Shown here: in pieces, positions 1-10,725 of the stretch | Layout of the letters: every line of letters begins with the position of its first letter | How positions within the stretch are numbered: the stretch's first letter is position 1 | DNA from: Triglochin maritima | Lineage: Eukaryota > Streptophyta > Magnoliopsida > Alismatales > Juncaginaceae | DNA: 64,000 nt | Direction of reading: 5' to 3' | Assembly (NCBI GenBank): GCA_963682175.1 | Contig: OY821777.1 | Coordinates: 21,100,001-21,164,000, forward strand | Notes under the pieces: generated by a model | The model's database searches: none | Seen by the model: the letters and a program-made list of their open reading frames with translations, nothing else | Told to the model about the DNA's origin: nothing | Made by a program: the position numbers and the translations under genes

Positions 1-879
1 TAAACTACAACTCATGTTTCCTTCATCGATTCCATCCATATCCTCACCTTATCATTCCCCATAAAAAATAGGTCCACTAATCTAAGCATAAGCTAAACTT
101 CATTCAAGAGCATTAGCATATCAAAGACAAGAGTGAAATCCCATTAGATGGTTATAGAAATCATATAAGGCTCAAGAGATTAAGATAACACAGACCTAAT
201 AAACCACATGATCATATCATATATTTCTCTACTCCCAAATGGGGATGAAACTACTCACTAATCATTACACTAACTACATTAACAAAATGAAACATTGTAC
301 TGAAATAAAATTAAACTAAGCAAGCAAGAAATAATAAAGAAGCTAAAAGGAAAGGAAAGTAAAACTAAAGAAACATGCAAGAATTAAAAGACAAGATTAA
401 AAGGAACTAAGAACAATTATTTTTTTTAAATGACTCACAATGAAGGTAGCACTTTTCTCCACCTTGAGTTTTGCTTCAAGGCTTACTCCAAGTAGAGAGA
501 ATGCCACCAAGCAATGGGTAAATACAAAAGGATGAGGAGGTGCTCTATTTATAGCCATAGAAAAAGGTAATCCCGGATCATCCCCTGGTCTGGGACTAAA
601 CATATACCAAAAATATACTAAATACACCTTAATACACGACCCGCGAAAGTCTTAGCGGATTCGGACCCAAACCGACCGCCAATCAGCCGTCTTGGACCGC
701 CAATAGGCGGTCTATATGGTTCGTATCCGGCCTGGATTTTGTGTGTTGTTGTCTGGCTTTATTTCTTCATGTTTGATGCATCCGAGTAGGTTTTTGGAGC
801 TCCGACCCGAATAAAATTACCAAAATACTCCCCATGATGGTGTGGAGTATTCTTGTTTGCTCATTGGTCCTTCGATCTT
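1..879 (-). repeat. Inverted Gypsy-type LTR, left part (cut by window edge)
   Basis: This is the reverse complement of the LTR family seen forward at 880-2435. Shared blocks include the stretch around 1-330 matching the complement of about 1600-1930, and the GGAGCTCCGACCC block near 797. It continues at 2441-2643 after interruption by the forward LTR, and its true outer start is off the left edge. A TATA-like tract lies at about 545-552 on the minus strand (tattta-type). Imperfect GACCGCCAAT palindromes lie at about 674-712, upstream of that TATA in the minus direction. No coding capacity is supported. Confidence 0.8.
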
Positions 880-2435
880 TGATTGACATCATTTCATGCT
901 TATATTTGTATCTTATATCCATTATCTTACACCTAAGCAATGCTACATGATGCTTTTATGTTTGAATTTCAGAAAAAAAGAGGTTTGAAGAGAAGAGACA
1001 TGAAAGGACCCAAAAGCAGGGAAAAAAGACTTAATTGTGAGACCTGGGGACTAAGATGCAAGGGAGAAGGACCTGAACGTAAGACCGAAGGACCTAAGAG
1101 CAAAATAGAAAACTTCACACCATCATGAGGGAGTATTTTGACAATTTGATTCAGGTAGGAGCTCCAATAAACAAAGTAGATGGATCAAAGACCAACAAAC
1201 ACATCAAGCAAAGCCCAGCATCAAAACCAGACGGATCCGATCCTGTAGACCGCCAATTGGCGGTCTGGAACCACCAATTGGCGGTCCGGATCTTCCCGGA
1301 TCCGATGAAACTTCTGGAGAGCGTGTATTAGATGATGTTTAGGCTATTTTTAGTATTTGTTTAGTCCCACATCGGGGGATTGTCCCGGATTAACTTTTTC
1401 CTTGCCTATAAATAGAACTCTTCACCTTCCATTGTAATTACCCATTGCTTGGTGGCATTCTCTCTACTAAGGAGTGAGCCTTGAAGCAAAAACTCAAGGT
1501 GGAGAAGAATGCTACCTTCAATGTGAGTCATTGTTAATAAAATAATTGTTCTAGTTTTTTTAATCTTGTCTTTTAATTTGTGCATGCTTGTTTAGTATTT
1601 CCTTTCCTTTTAAGTTTATTTAGTATTTCTTGCTTGCTTAGTGTAGTTTCATTTCAGTATTATGCTTCATTTTGTTAATATAGTTAGTGTAATGAGTAGT
1701 GAGTAGTTTCATCCCCATTTGGGGGGTGGAGAAATATGTGATATGATCATGTAGTGTATTAAGTGTGTGTCATCTTAATCCCTTGAGCTTTATATGATTT
1801 CCATAACCATCTAATGAGTTTTCACTCTTATCTTTGATATGCTAATGTTCTTGAATGAAACTTAGCTTATGCTTTGATTAGTGGACCTATTTTATGGGGA
1901 ATGATAAGGTTAGGATATGGATGGAATTAATATTGGAAATACAATTTGTAGTGTATGTACTCTTGTTGCCTTTACCTTAGTTAATGTCTTGTATGTTTTA
2001 TGATATTGGGTTATCTTAATTCATGTGGAGACATAGTAGGGTCTAGTCTTTATACATGAGTTCATTTAGCTTCATTCCAATTATTGTCTTGTATGTTTTA
2101 ATGATGTAGTCTTATCTTAATTCATGTGGAGGCAAAGTTGGATGTACTTTTATGATTTCATGCACTAGATGTTGTGAGGAGCTTAATTGAACACACACAC
2201 ACACACATCTTTCTATTCACATTATTTCTCTACCCTCTATGAGGTTTAGTTTTATTGCTTCTCTTCCTTTCCTTTTTGCATTCTAGTGCAGTTAGTGTAA
2301 TCAATATTTCTCTCCTTTCTTTACCACTCGCCTTCGCACAAACCAAACGTCGACACACCTCCCAGTGGACGACCCGTATTTGCCACCGCTTCAATGCGGT
2401 CATGCACTTGCGGTTAATATAAAACGAATCAATCA
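880..2435 (+). mobile_element. Gypsy-type solo LTR nested in an inverted copy
   Basis: A 1556-bp LTR with inverted ends TGATTGA...TCAATCA. It interrupts the inverted LTR: the left copy stops at 879 and resumes at 2441. The flanking 5-mers are ATCTT (875-879) and ATCTA (2436-2440), a target duplication with one mismatch. A TATAAATAG box lies near 1407. About 120-160 bp upstream of it sits a perfect 20-bp palindrome, AGACCGCCAATTGGCGGTCT, at about 1247-1266, followed by a second CCAATTGGCGGTCC half. Gypsy assignment is by homology to the LTR that follows a Gypsy pol end at 5893. An (AC)8 tract is at 2191-2206. Confidence 0.85.
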
Positions 2436-2440
2436 ATCTA

Positions 2441-2643
2441 ACATTCAAGTCTTTCGATCTTGCATCTTAGTCCTCGAGTCTCTCAACTCAGTCCTTTTCC
2501 CTGCTATTAGGTCCATTTATAGTCTCTCCTTCCCAAACCTACTTATTCCTGAAAACTAAACATAAAACTCGTTACATAACAGTGTTTGGGGTGAAAGATA
2601 ATGGATATAAGCCACAAAGATATGCATGAAATGATACCAATCA
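2441..2643 (-). repeat. Inverted Gypsy-type LTR, right (5') part
   Basis: Continuation of the inverted LTR of 1-879. In reverse complement it begins TGATTGGTATCATTTCATGC and tracks the first 200 bp of the LTR at 24677, including the 'CTATAAATGGACC' and 'GATGCAAGATCGAAGGACC' blocks. Its terminus at 2643 abuts a Copia gag remnant, so the inverted LTR was itself inserted into an older Copia element. Confidence 0.8.
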
Positions 2644-3197
2644 CTCCCCAATGGTGATGGTCTTCTTCTCCCTATCACTTGAGAGAGTTCGAAGAATTTT
2701 CCGTACCTTATAAGTTTCATTCACCTTTTTGCCAAGAAGTTTCGAATTGTTAGTGATTTCGGTGAAGCGAGTGTTCTCCTTGCTTATGCTTTCACCGGGT
2801 TGCCTAGAAAATAATTCATATTTACGCACAAATATGTCATCCCTAGTTTCCTTCATTCTAGATAATCCTTCATAATGAGATTCAAGCAATTTTCATACGT
2901 CATGAGCGATATCACACTCGCCAATTATACCATATTCTTGGGCATCTACTCCACAAGTAAATATATTCATCAGCTTAGCATTCATTTCGGGACTAGGCAT
3001 TATGTCATCGGTTAATGTTACTAGTTGTTCACTTGTGGATGGAACATATCTTGTACCAAGAAATATCCACATTTTAAAAGAAATAGATTGGATATAAATC
3101 GTCATCTTATTTTTCCAATGAGCATAATTTTCCCTGGTAAGCAAAAAGGCCTAGTAGTAGATAATCATTCCCTAAGTCAATTAGTGTTAGTCTCCAT
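2644..3197 (-). pseudogene. Copia gag fragment (DUF4219/UBN2 type), broken
   Basis: Two adjacent minus-strand reading frames (2641-2889 and 2893-3144) read as pieces of a Copia gag. The upstream one carries ENYAHWKNKMTIYIQS, a DUF4219-like N-terminus, then MNAKLMNIFTCGVDAQEY. After a stop the second carries SHYEGLSRMKETRDDIFVRK and FTEITNNSKLLGKKVNET, matching the UBN2 part of the intact gags at 10726-12369. An ATG at 3195-3197 matches the expected start but is followed by stops, and a frame change precedes LTRENYAHW. The 3' part is cut off by the inverted Gypsy LTR. It is a dead copy, related to but clearly diverged from the array family. Confidence 0.8.
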
Positions 3198-3240
3198 GGC
3201 TAAATGGACTAAATGAGTAAACTTATGTTCTGATTCCAAA

Positions 3241-3700
3241 TGTGAGTAGGATCGAACACTAATATATAGATGTGTGAATAGATTAAGTTGGAATTTAACT
3301 ATAAATATGTGGAATTAAAAAGGAAGTGAAGAAATTGCATACCACATGTCAACTCTGGAGATTTTATAGAAGTTTGATCACATCATCGTGATCTAGTACT
3401 CTCCTCAAGTTTCGATCAATCCTCTGATCCCAACTCAAGTATTCACTATTCTCTTCGTTTCAGGTAAAAAATAAATCTCTTACAATCTGAGCCTTGCGAA
3501 CACCCTCGCTTTACTCAATTCTCCTCTCGCAGCCCGAGAGGGAGGTTCATCGAATCTTTACAAAACTATGGAATTTGATGATAGTGGTCGAACTCTAACT
3601 TGCATACACTCAAAGGATTTGAATTGGGCTTGAAGTGAATTGATTAAAATTTGAGAGTTGTTGGAGCTTTGAAAGCTTCGGAATTTGAGAGCACAAAAAG
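3241..3700 (-). repeat. Degraded Copia LTR (5' LTR of the gag fragment)
   Basis: It starts TGTGAGTAGGATCG and is preceded on its left by a decayed minus-strand primer site (complement of ctgattccaa, 3231-3240; the intact form elsewhere is ctgatacca). Blocks such as TTTTATAGAAGTTTG, GCGAACACCCTCG and CCGAGAGGGAGGTTC align with the array LTR. The far boundary is not clear; 3700 is only the limit of recognisable similarity. Confidence 0.6.
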
Positions 3701-4561
3701 TATGAATGATTTGAGCAAATTGTGTCCTTGTAGTTCACATCAACTTCAATGTGAGACTATTGTAAGGGTGTTACAACGTGTCATGAAAGAAGATTCGTTG
3801 CCTTCTCTTTCTATGGTGGATTCTCAAGGATCATTAACAGCTGAGTAAGGTATAACAAGAAGCTTTGTATGATCGCATTATATTTTTTTACATCTCTTGT
3901 GAGTTGTGGTTTTTTTTGTTTTTCGTGTCGATTCCTTTGACTTCGACACGTCTAATAGGTGATTTGGAGGCAAAAAACCGGACGAACTTGTTTATAGCTT
4001 TGATTCCAGATTATGATGAGGTGATAATTAAGTCGTAAAAAGACTGTGTTAGCTAGGTATATGTGATAACAAATGTTGAAGATAAAGGGCTAATATGTTA
4101 AAATAGTATTGCAGGAGATAGAAGAGACGTATTTGGTGACAATTTTCCTTGCAAGATTCATGGTAGCTGGAGGCAAAAATAACTTGCCCATTGGTTTTCT
4201 AGTCTTGGGCATCGATTGTTCTGTCGAATAGATATAAAACGCACAGAGAAGGCAAATCTAAAACCATATCATTCGTAGACTCAATAGTTGTAGATATTTA
4301 AAAAAAATCATAAACACATAATGCGGTAATTTCTTTAATGTCTTACAATGTACACAAAAAGATGTAATAAACTTCCTACGAGGCATTAAATCAATAGATT
4401 TAAATATATACAGCCAGCAGAGGGAGAACTTTTTTATTAGGATCCATGGAGCCCACGCTGGTTTCCACGCAATTCCCACGCGTGTGGGGCCCACTTAGAC
4501 ACAGTCAGATTTTTCCACTTTCAGAAGAGTAGTATAATACTTGTATTTTAATTTTGGTACA
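3701..4561. other. No gene seen; probably old LTR and intergenic DNA
   Basis: No supported coding region. A small perfect 8-bp hairpin (CGTGTCGA / TCGACACG) lies at 3924-3950. The rest is AT-rich, with no target duplications or terminal repeats that I can recognise. Confidence 0.4.
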
Positions 4562-5022
4562 TGATTGACATCATATCTTCTATATAATTGTGTATTATAT
4601 CCTTTATTGTAACATAATCTATGCGACGTAACGAGTTTTATATTTAAGTTTTAGGAATAAAACAAGTAAGACGAAGAGACACAAAAAAAGACCTAAAAGC
4701 AAAAAAAAAGTTTGAATTGCAAGACTTATGGACTGAGAGCAAGAGAGAATGACTCGGATGTAAACCAGAATGACCAATGAGCAAATCAAGAAGTTTCACA
4801 CCATCATGACGAGTATTTATGCAGTTAGATTCGGGCCTAAACATTAACAGCCAAATCGGGTTCACTAAACATCAAGAAATCAAACAAGAAACGAGTCATT
4901 CAAATTAAGACTCGATCCAACCAATCCAGACCGCCAATTGACTGTCCTATACCGCCAATTGACGGTCCATATGACTCTAAATGGTTCATGGTTTAGTCGG
5001 GTGTTCGGTTATGTTGTTTTAT
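4562..5022 (+). repeat. Truncated 5' LTR of the deleted Gypsy element
   Basis: Homologous to the first about 460 bp of the LTR at 5893-7276. It includes the paired GACCGCCAATTG half-palindromes at about 4929-4966 and ends at the deletion junction near 5022. No TATA box is retained. Confidence 0.75.
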
Positions 5023-5026
5023 TGTG

Positions 5027-5199
5027 CAAACCATATTTCCTCATGGAGCGGTTGAAATCCTGACCCAAGGAATGGGGATGTGTTCTATGTTAATGGACAA
5101 CACCTCAAACCTTACTTGGAAGGGGCACCAACTGAAGTTGAGGAGGTGATGTTCGTTCATGAACCTCTTTCGCACTCAACTATTCATGTTCCTGCATGA
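5027..5199 (+). pseudogene. Gypsy pol C-terminus fragment
   Basis: The frame from about 5027 reads TIFPHGAVEI. After a one-base frameshift near 5060, the frame from about 5056 reads NGDVFYVNGQHLKPYLEG and ends at TGA 5197-5199. A PHGAVEI...FxVNGQRLKPY arrangement is characteristic of the end of plant Ty3/Gypsy (Athila/Tat-type) polyproteins. Only the C-terminal ~55 residues survive; the catalytic domains are gone. Confidence 0.75.
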
Positions 5200-5892
5200 A
5201 TAATTGAGATTTCATGTTTGTACAAAGTTAAAATTAAAAAAAGGAAAAAAAGGAGAAAAGAAAGAAGACTCCAAGAGTGAGCATTGATTGTTGTGGATCC
5301 TAACCCTTGTGTATTTGGGTCACATTTCTTTCACGTATTTGTATCCCTTCTTTATTATTTTGCAGGTTTTGAGAAATTCGGGTTTGTGTCCATCAACATA
5401 ACCATGAACTTCTCTTTGTGCTTCACGTTGTTGAGATCTTTTCTTTTTCATGCATAAATCCATGTAGTATCATGCTCACATTCATTGAGGACACTGTATG
5501 AAGTAAGTATGTAAATTGTCGAGTCTTTCTCTTTTTGTTTTTGTTTTCTTTTGTGTGCATCGTTAGGGCCATGTAAGGGTCGTTAGAGTCAGCCCGTAGT
5601 ATTACCGTATCCAATGATCGACAAAAAAAGGGTCCAAAGAGTCGTGTTGTTAGGTTGAATAATGCATCAACGTTCGGATTTTGTGGGTATATCAGCTAAA
5701 AACCCTCAAGAGACACCACTCCTCCTCCTTGGCGACAAGGAGGTTTAACGGCTTGTTGCACATACTAAGTGCAACCGTGATTCCTACAAAAGTAAGTTAG
5801 GATTTTCCTATTTTACGAATGATTTTTCATTTCTTTCATTTTTCTCTTTCTTTGTTCTGCTCGGGACTAGCAAAAGTTAAGTGTGGGGTATT
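5200..5892 (+). other. 3' untranslated region of the deleted Gypsy element
   Basis: Non-coding DNA between the pol stop and the 3' LTR. A purine-rich tract, GTTAAGTGTGGGGTATT, immediately before the LTR at 5893 is the probable polypurine tract. No other feature is supported. Confidence 0.55.
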
Positions 5893-7276
5893 TGATTGAG
5901 ATTATATCATGCATATAATTGTGTATTATATTCTTTATTTTTAACCTAATTTATGCTACATAACGAGTTTTATGTTTAATTTTCAGGAATAAAACAAGTG
6001 AGAAGAAGAGACACAAAAAAGACCTAAAAGCAAGAAAAATGATTGAATTACAAGACTTATGGACTGAGATGCAAGAGAGAAAGACCTGGGTGCAAACCAA
6101 AAGGACCAATGAGTAAATCAAGAAGCTTCACACCATCATGAGGAGTATTTTGAAAATTAGATTCGGGCCTAAACATCAATAACCAAATCGGGTTCACCAA
6201 TTAAACATCAAGAAATAAAGCCAGAAACGAGTCATTCAAATCCAGACTCGATCCAATCAATCCAGACCGCCAATTGGTTGTCCCAAACTGGCAATCGGGA
6301 GTCCATATGACTCCAAATGGTTCTTGGTTTAGTCAGGTGTTCGATTATGTTGTTTTATGTCCATTTCTAGTGTGCGTTTAGTCCCACATCGGTGGATTGT
6401 TCCCGATTACCTTTTTTATGACTATAAATAGAACTCTTCCCCCTCCCTTGTAACCATCTTCTCTCTTGGTGATCATTCTCTCTACTAGGAGTAAAGCCTT
6501 GGAGAAAAACTCTGTAGGAGAGATGCTACTTGTAAAGTGAGTGAGCAATAAAAAATGTTTTGTTAGTTCCTTGTTGTTTCTTTTAGTTCTTGCATGTTTA
6601 GTTAATTTTGTTATTTTAATCTTCGTAGAATTAATTAACATGTTTTCTTCCCATAATATCAATTTTAGCATAATAATGTGTGAGTAGTCTCATCCCCATT
6701 TGGGAGTGGAGTTGATGTTTATATATGTTATGTAGAATGGAATGAATGTTATATGTTGTTTTATTGTGATGAATGTGAGTATGCTTGTTTGAATTAAAGA
6801 GAACACATAACTTGATGGTTTCAGCCATATTCATCATGTACATCACATGCTTGTTTATGTTCTTAATAACAAACTTGTTTATGCTCATATAAATCAACTA
6901 GGTTAGTGATTTGGATGATAGGTTTTGCCATTACGTACTTCCTATGCATAGCAACACTACCTATACTTGTGCTCTATTGAATGCATTCATGACCACATAT
7001 TTCATGTGTTCAGACACTCACCTTTAGGGGTTTCCATTCCTTAATTCCATCTTGCTTTATTAGTTAGTTTAGTTTCATTGTTGCTTGGTTTCGTCGCCTT
7101 TGTTTGTTGCTTACTAGTGCAGTGTAGCATAGTTTAATGTAATCACTTCTTCTTCCCCTCTTTTCCCACTTGTCTTCGAACGAACCAGAGTCGACACACT
7201 TCCTTGTGGATGGACCCGTACTTGCCACCGTTTCATTACGACCGTGCACTTGTGTTTAACTAAATATTCACAATCA
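5893..7276 (+). repeat. 3' LTR of the deleted Gypsy element
   Basis: 1384 bp, TGATTGAG...CACAATCA. A TATAAATAG box lies near 6422. Degenerate GACCGCCAATTGG copies lie at about 6263-6300, upstream of the TATA box. The block 'CATCCCCATTTGGGAGTGG' near 6691 matches the same place in the other family members. Confidence 0.8.
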
Positions 7277-7782
7277 GTATACTACATTATCAATACTTTG
7301 CCTTTCTGCTCTGAAAATTAAGTTCCTGACATTTCTCTTTCTTCTAACTTATTTTCCGTCATCTGAAACCAAGTTCCTCACTTCTGGCATCATTTAAACG
7401 AAAATACCCAGAGTTAAATACGAGAATACTCAAACTATAACTAGAACATACCTATACTACAATAAGAGAATGCCTTGGCATATCTGATATTGCTCTCCTT
7501 CAACACTTTTTCCCTCTCTCCAACCACATTTTTTTATTTTTCTACTACTTGTCACCTTTTTTGACAGTTTTCCCTCTCTCCTTCAACATTTCTCTCTATT
7601 TCCTTAAGTTTTCAAATATTCAAACCACCACTTTGATTTGGGTATTCAACTTTGAAAACTTGCTCGATAAATAGATCATGTCATTTGGGTACCTTATATA
7701 TATATATTTAAGGCAACTACTTCACTCTCTTTCTTTAGAATTTCAGTCTCTCTTCTGTCACCTTCTTCTCTCTCCAGCTTTA
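7277..7782. other. Flank between two elements; pyrimidine-rich, no gene
   Basis: Contains CCCTCTCTCC-type pyrimidine tracts and (TA)n at about 7697-7708. Similar CTCTCTC-rich DNA occurs on the other side of element E from 28320, as expected if E was inserted into a low-complexity region. I found no coding sequence. Confidence 0.4.
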
Positions 7783-8562
7783 TGTTGGCTTTTAGGCCTT
7801 AATACTTATTGATTTTGATGATTAATCAAACTAATCTTAATCAATCAACCTAGTCAATCAAACTAGACAAACATGATTACATACATTGCATATATACTTG
7901 TATACTTGCAAACATCTTAATAGGTTGATCAAGATAATTAAGAGAATGAGCGTTGAGACAAAGACTCGAGATTGTATCAAAGCTTGGACCAAGACTTGTA
8001 ATTTTCAATTCATTGAGTCCATATGATCATACAGAAACTTGAGTACAAGGATTTTGTCCAAGCCATGTTCAGTCAGCCAAACACCTATCAGATAACCAAA
8101 ATCTTCTCAACAATAACCATTAGGATGCTCTTTGGAACTGTCTACTCGGACGACCGAATGACAATCGGTTGACCAAATCCCTTTGGACCGGTCGTGGATT
8201 TTACTCCAAGGACCGCATTTGAATTTCCCCTTAGAGCCCATTTGACTTGTCCATTTTCGGACAACTGATCTCCTATTGGTCAACCAATTACTTCTTGGTC
8301 TTTGGCACTCAACGACTATTTACACATGGTATATGACTGTTGCTTACAATGAACATTTGAACCAAAATTGTCAGCGTAAAACCCACATTTCGTTTGGTCA
8401 TCCGATTAGATTATGGTAGACCAATCTATCCTAAGCTAGAAAACAATAAATCCTCATTGTTATATTGGAACGGTGTGCCAAACCCTTTTCCATCAATTGA
8501 CACCTCTATTGGTTGAATTAGAAATCCATTTGTGGAGCTATCAAATGGTTATTTGACCTTAT
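7783..8562 (+). repeat. Element E 5' LTR, left part
   Basis: Starts TGTTGGCTTTTAGGCC and runs until the array insertion at 8563. It aligns with the 3' LTR at 27353, although that copy lacks roughly 460 bp of this region. Decayed relatives of the GGTCGACC motif occur at about 8145-8290 (for example CGGACGACCG and CGGTTGACC), upstream of the TATA-like CTATATAAG at about 21813. The last five bases, CTTAT, are the target site duplicated by the array. Confidence 0.8.
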
Positions 8563-10104
8563 TGTAGGATCGTGTGGGTTATGGGTCCACTAATCACTTT
8601 TTAATCTAATCACCTACTTGTTTAAACAATCGAGTAAATGCAGCGGAATTAAAACAAACAAGCAAGAAGGAATAGAAAATATGCAAACCACAAGAAGTCG
8701 GGTCGATTTTTATAGAGGTTCGGCACCCCACCCGGGTCCTAATCCTCTCTTGCAAGCTCCGCTCGGATCACCGAGCTCCGCCTACGACTTCACTATCCGC
8801 TCCCCGTTCCGGGCCGGGAGACAACGCCTTACAACCGTCAAACTCGCGAACAACCCTCGCCGAGCTTGGAATCTTCTTCTCACAATCCGAGAAGGATGCT
8901 TCGGGCTTTCACCGGAGCCTTTACTTTCTTTGACAACAATTGTAACCTTGAGTGGAACAACACTCTCTAAACTTTGAGCACACTTGAGTAGGATGAAGGA
9001 ATTGATCACTAAGTGTGTGAGGTTTGGAGCTTTGAGTGTTTTGATTTCTCTCTAATGTTTGGGGCAAGTTTGTAGTGGGAGAGTTGTGTTAAAATGTGTT
9101 TTACAACTCTATTTATAAGCATTAGAGAGAATAAATCCGTTGGGACAAGATTTGGTTGGATATTGTGCAAAGAACACAAAACAGAAATTCGGGTTCAGAA
9201 ATCTGTCCAGAAACGGTCGACCGAAAGGTGTATCGGTCGACCGAACGCTTGGGTTCGATAGGGATACGGTCGACCGAAATATGAATCGGTCGACTGAACA
9301 CTTAAGTCAATTAAGAAAACGGTCGACCGAACAAGATTACCGGTCGACCGAACAAGCGTTTCGGTAGAGGGAAAAATGGATCGGTCGAACGAAATTGTGT
9401 TGACCGATAGCAGGGGATTTTGACAAGGTTAAACGGTCGACCGAAACTGGTTTTGGCGGTCGACCGATTATGGACAGGCACTTTGGGTTTGTCAAGAGAT
9501 GAACCAACGGTCGACCGATCGTGGTCCTCGGTCGACCGATACATGAAATACATTTGGGGTATTTTTGGTTTAATACGAATACGACCGTTGGGTATATACG
9601 ACAAAAGTAACGGTCGAGAAAATATGATCTGACGGTCGACCGAAAGGTAAAACACGGTCGACCGAATAAGGGCAGTGAAAACACAAACAAAAGATTTGAT
9701 CATTCGGTCGACCGAACGGTATGTTGCGGTCGACCGAATGTGGGCAGACTTTTACAGTTCAGGTTTGTTGTTTTCCGGTCTAAGTTTGGGTGATCTATTG
9801 AAGTCCAAATTATGTGAAATTTTGTGTGTGACTTCTATAGGGAACCTAGTGTGTGATTAAGTTGATTTTAGATCAAGTATGCTCAAATACACTTTGTTCC
9901 TAAGACTCAAAAGAAATTAAGATTACATGTCTTCGATTTAGCTTTAATTACATGTCTTGACTTCATTTCCTTGTTTCTTGAGTCTTGATCACCTGTAGAG
10001 GTTAGCACAATACAATATATATGCAATGCATAGTGTGTGCTACTCTAATTAAGATTCGGTTGATTAAATCATCAAAACAAAAGATTAAGGCCAAAAAGCC
10101 AACA
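8563..10104 (-). repeat. Array LTR 1 (3'-most in element sense)
   Basis: 1542 bp. The minus-strand TATA box is TATAAATA (complement of 9110-9117). From 9214 to 9745, upstream of that TATA in the direction of transcription, there are about 13 perfect copies of CGGTCGACCGA plus several one-mismatch copies, irregularly spaced by about 18-60 bp. Private variants relative to the other three LTRs include A at the GAGTAGGATG site near 8992, ATAAATCC near 9133, and ACAGTTC near 9756. Confidence 0.9.
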
Positions 10105-10390
10105 ATCTCCCCCTTTTTGATGATGGCAACCGATATCTTAAAACTTGAAAATTGTATATGTAAACTATGCATATAGATGCTCCCCCTATGGATGTGCATA
10201 GTTTTTGTTCCATTTTTATCAAGTTTTTCAAGTTACCCCCTTAATTATCTCTCCCCCTTTGACATCCATCAAAAACAACAATAAATATGACTTTAAGCAA
10301 AGAATTTGGATGTCTTGTAATGAAGTTGCTCCCCCTAAATTTAGCACTTCATTACTCTCATAAAAGATATATCATTTAAGCTCCCCCTAT
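10105..10390 (-). promoter_or_regulatory. Multiple polypurine tracts before the 3' LTR (unit 1)
   Basis: In element sense the sequence next to the LTR reads AAAAAGGGGGAGAT then TGTTGG, a canonical polypurine tract for plus-strand priming. Further AGGGGGAG or GGGGGT tracts lie at about 10180-10187, 10236-10240, 10251-10258, 10329-10336 and 10381-10388. Repeated tracts of this kind are, as I recall, a hallmark of the Sirevirus lineage. The same set recurs at +3859 and +7718. Confidence 0.75.
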
Positions 10391-10725
10391 CAATAAGGCT
10401 AAATGGAAACAATGAGTATGATGAAAGTTAAGTTCATTTAAGTTTCAACTTAAGCCTTATTCTAACATCCATTTAAAACTTGACATTTAGAATCAATGGA
10501 TGTGATAAATGATTTGCAATGAATAGGGTATATGATTTTCAATGAATTGAACTATACGATATGTCAATTAAGCATATGAAGATTGATTAGAGCTAATTTA
10601 ACATGAATTGAATAGATAAGAATTTATACCAATGTTGAATTCGAATTTAGCTCCAATCTCATTTGGTGATGCAACCGGATTTGAATTTGACTCTTGAGCT
10701 CACCCGGTCACCACCAATCTCCTCC

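Larger units (their letters stand above)
4562..7276 (+). mobile_element. Ty3/Gypsy retroelement with large internal deletion
   Basis: Order: a truncated 5' LTR (4562-5022), the last part of a Gypsy pol reading frame (about 5027-5199), an untranslated stretch (5200-5892) and a complete 3' LTR (5893-7276). The LTR ends are TGATTGA...CAATCA. The flanking 5-mers are GTACA (4557-4561) and GTATA (7277-7281), a target duplication with one mismatch. The 5' LTR stops after GTTATGTTGTTTTAT and jumps directly into pol, so the rest of the LTR, gag and most of pol were lost in one deletion. This element ties the TGATTGACATCA LTR family to Ty3/Gypsy. Confidence 0.8.

Noticed and set aside
8618..8977. 119-codon plus-strand frame conserved in all four LTRs
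   Set aside because: Identity reflects LTR identity, not coding selection. It lies antisense to the presumed LTR transcript and shows no domain.
9214..9745. CRISPR-like look of short palindromic repeats with spacers
   Set aside because: The host is a plant, the spacing is irregular, the repeats are 10-11 bp, and the array is part of LTR U3.
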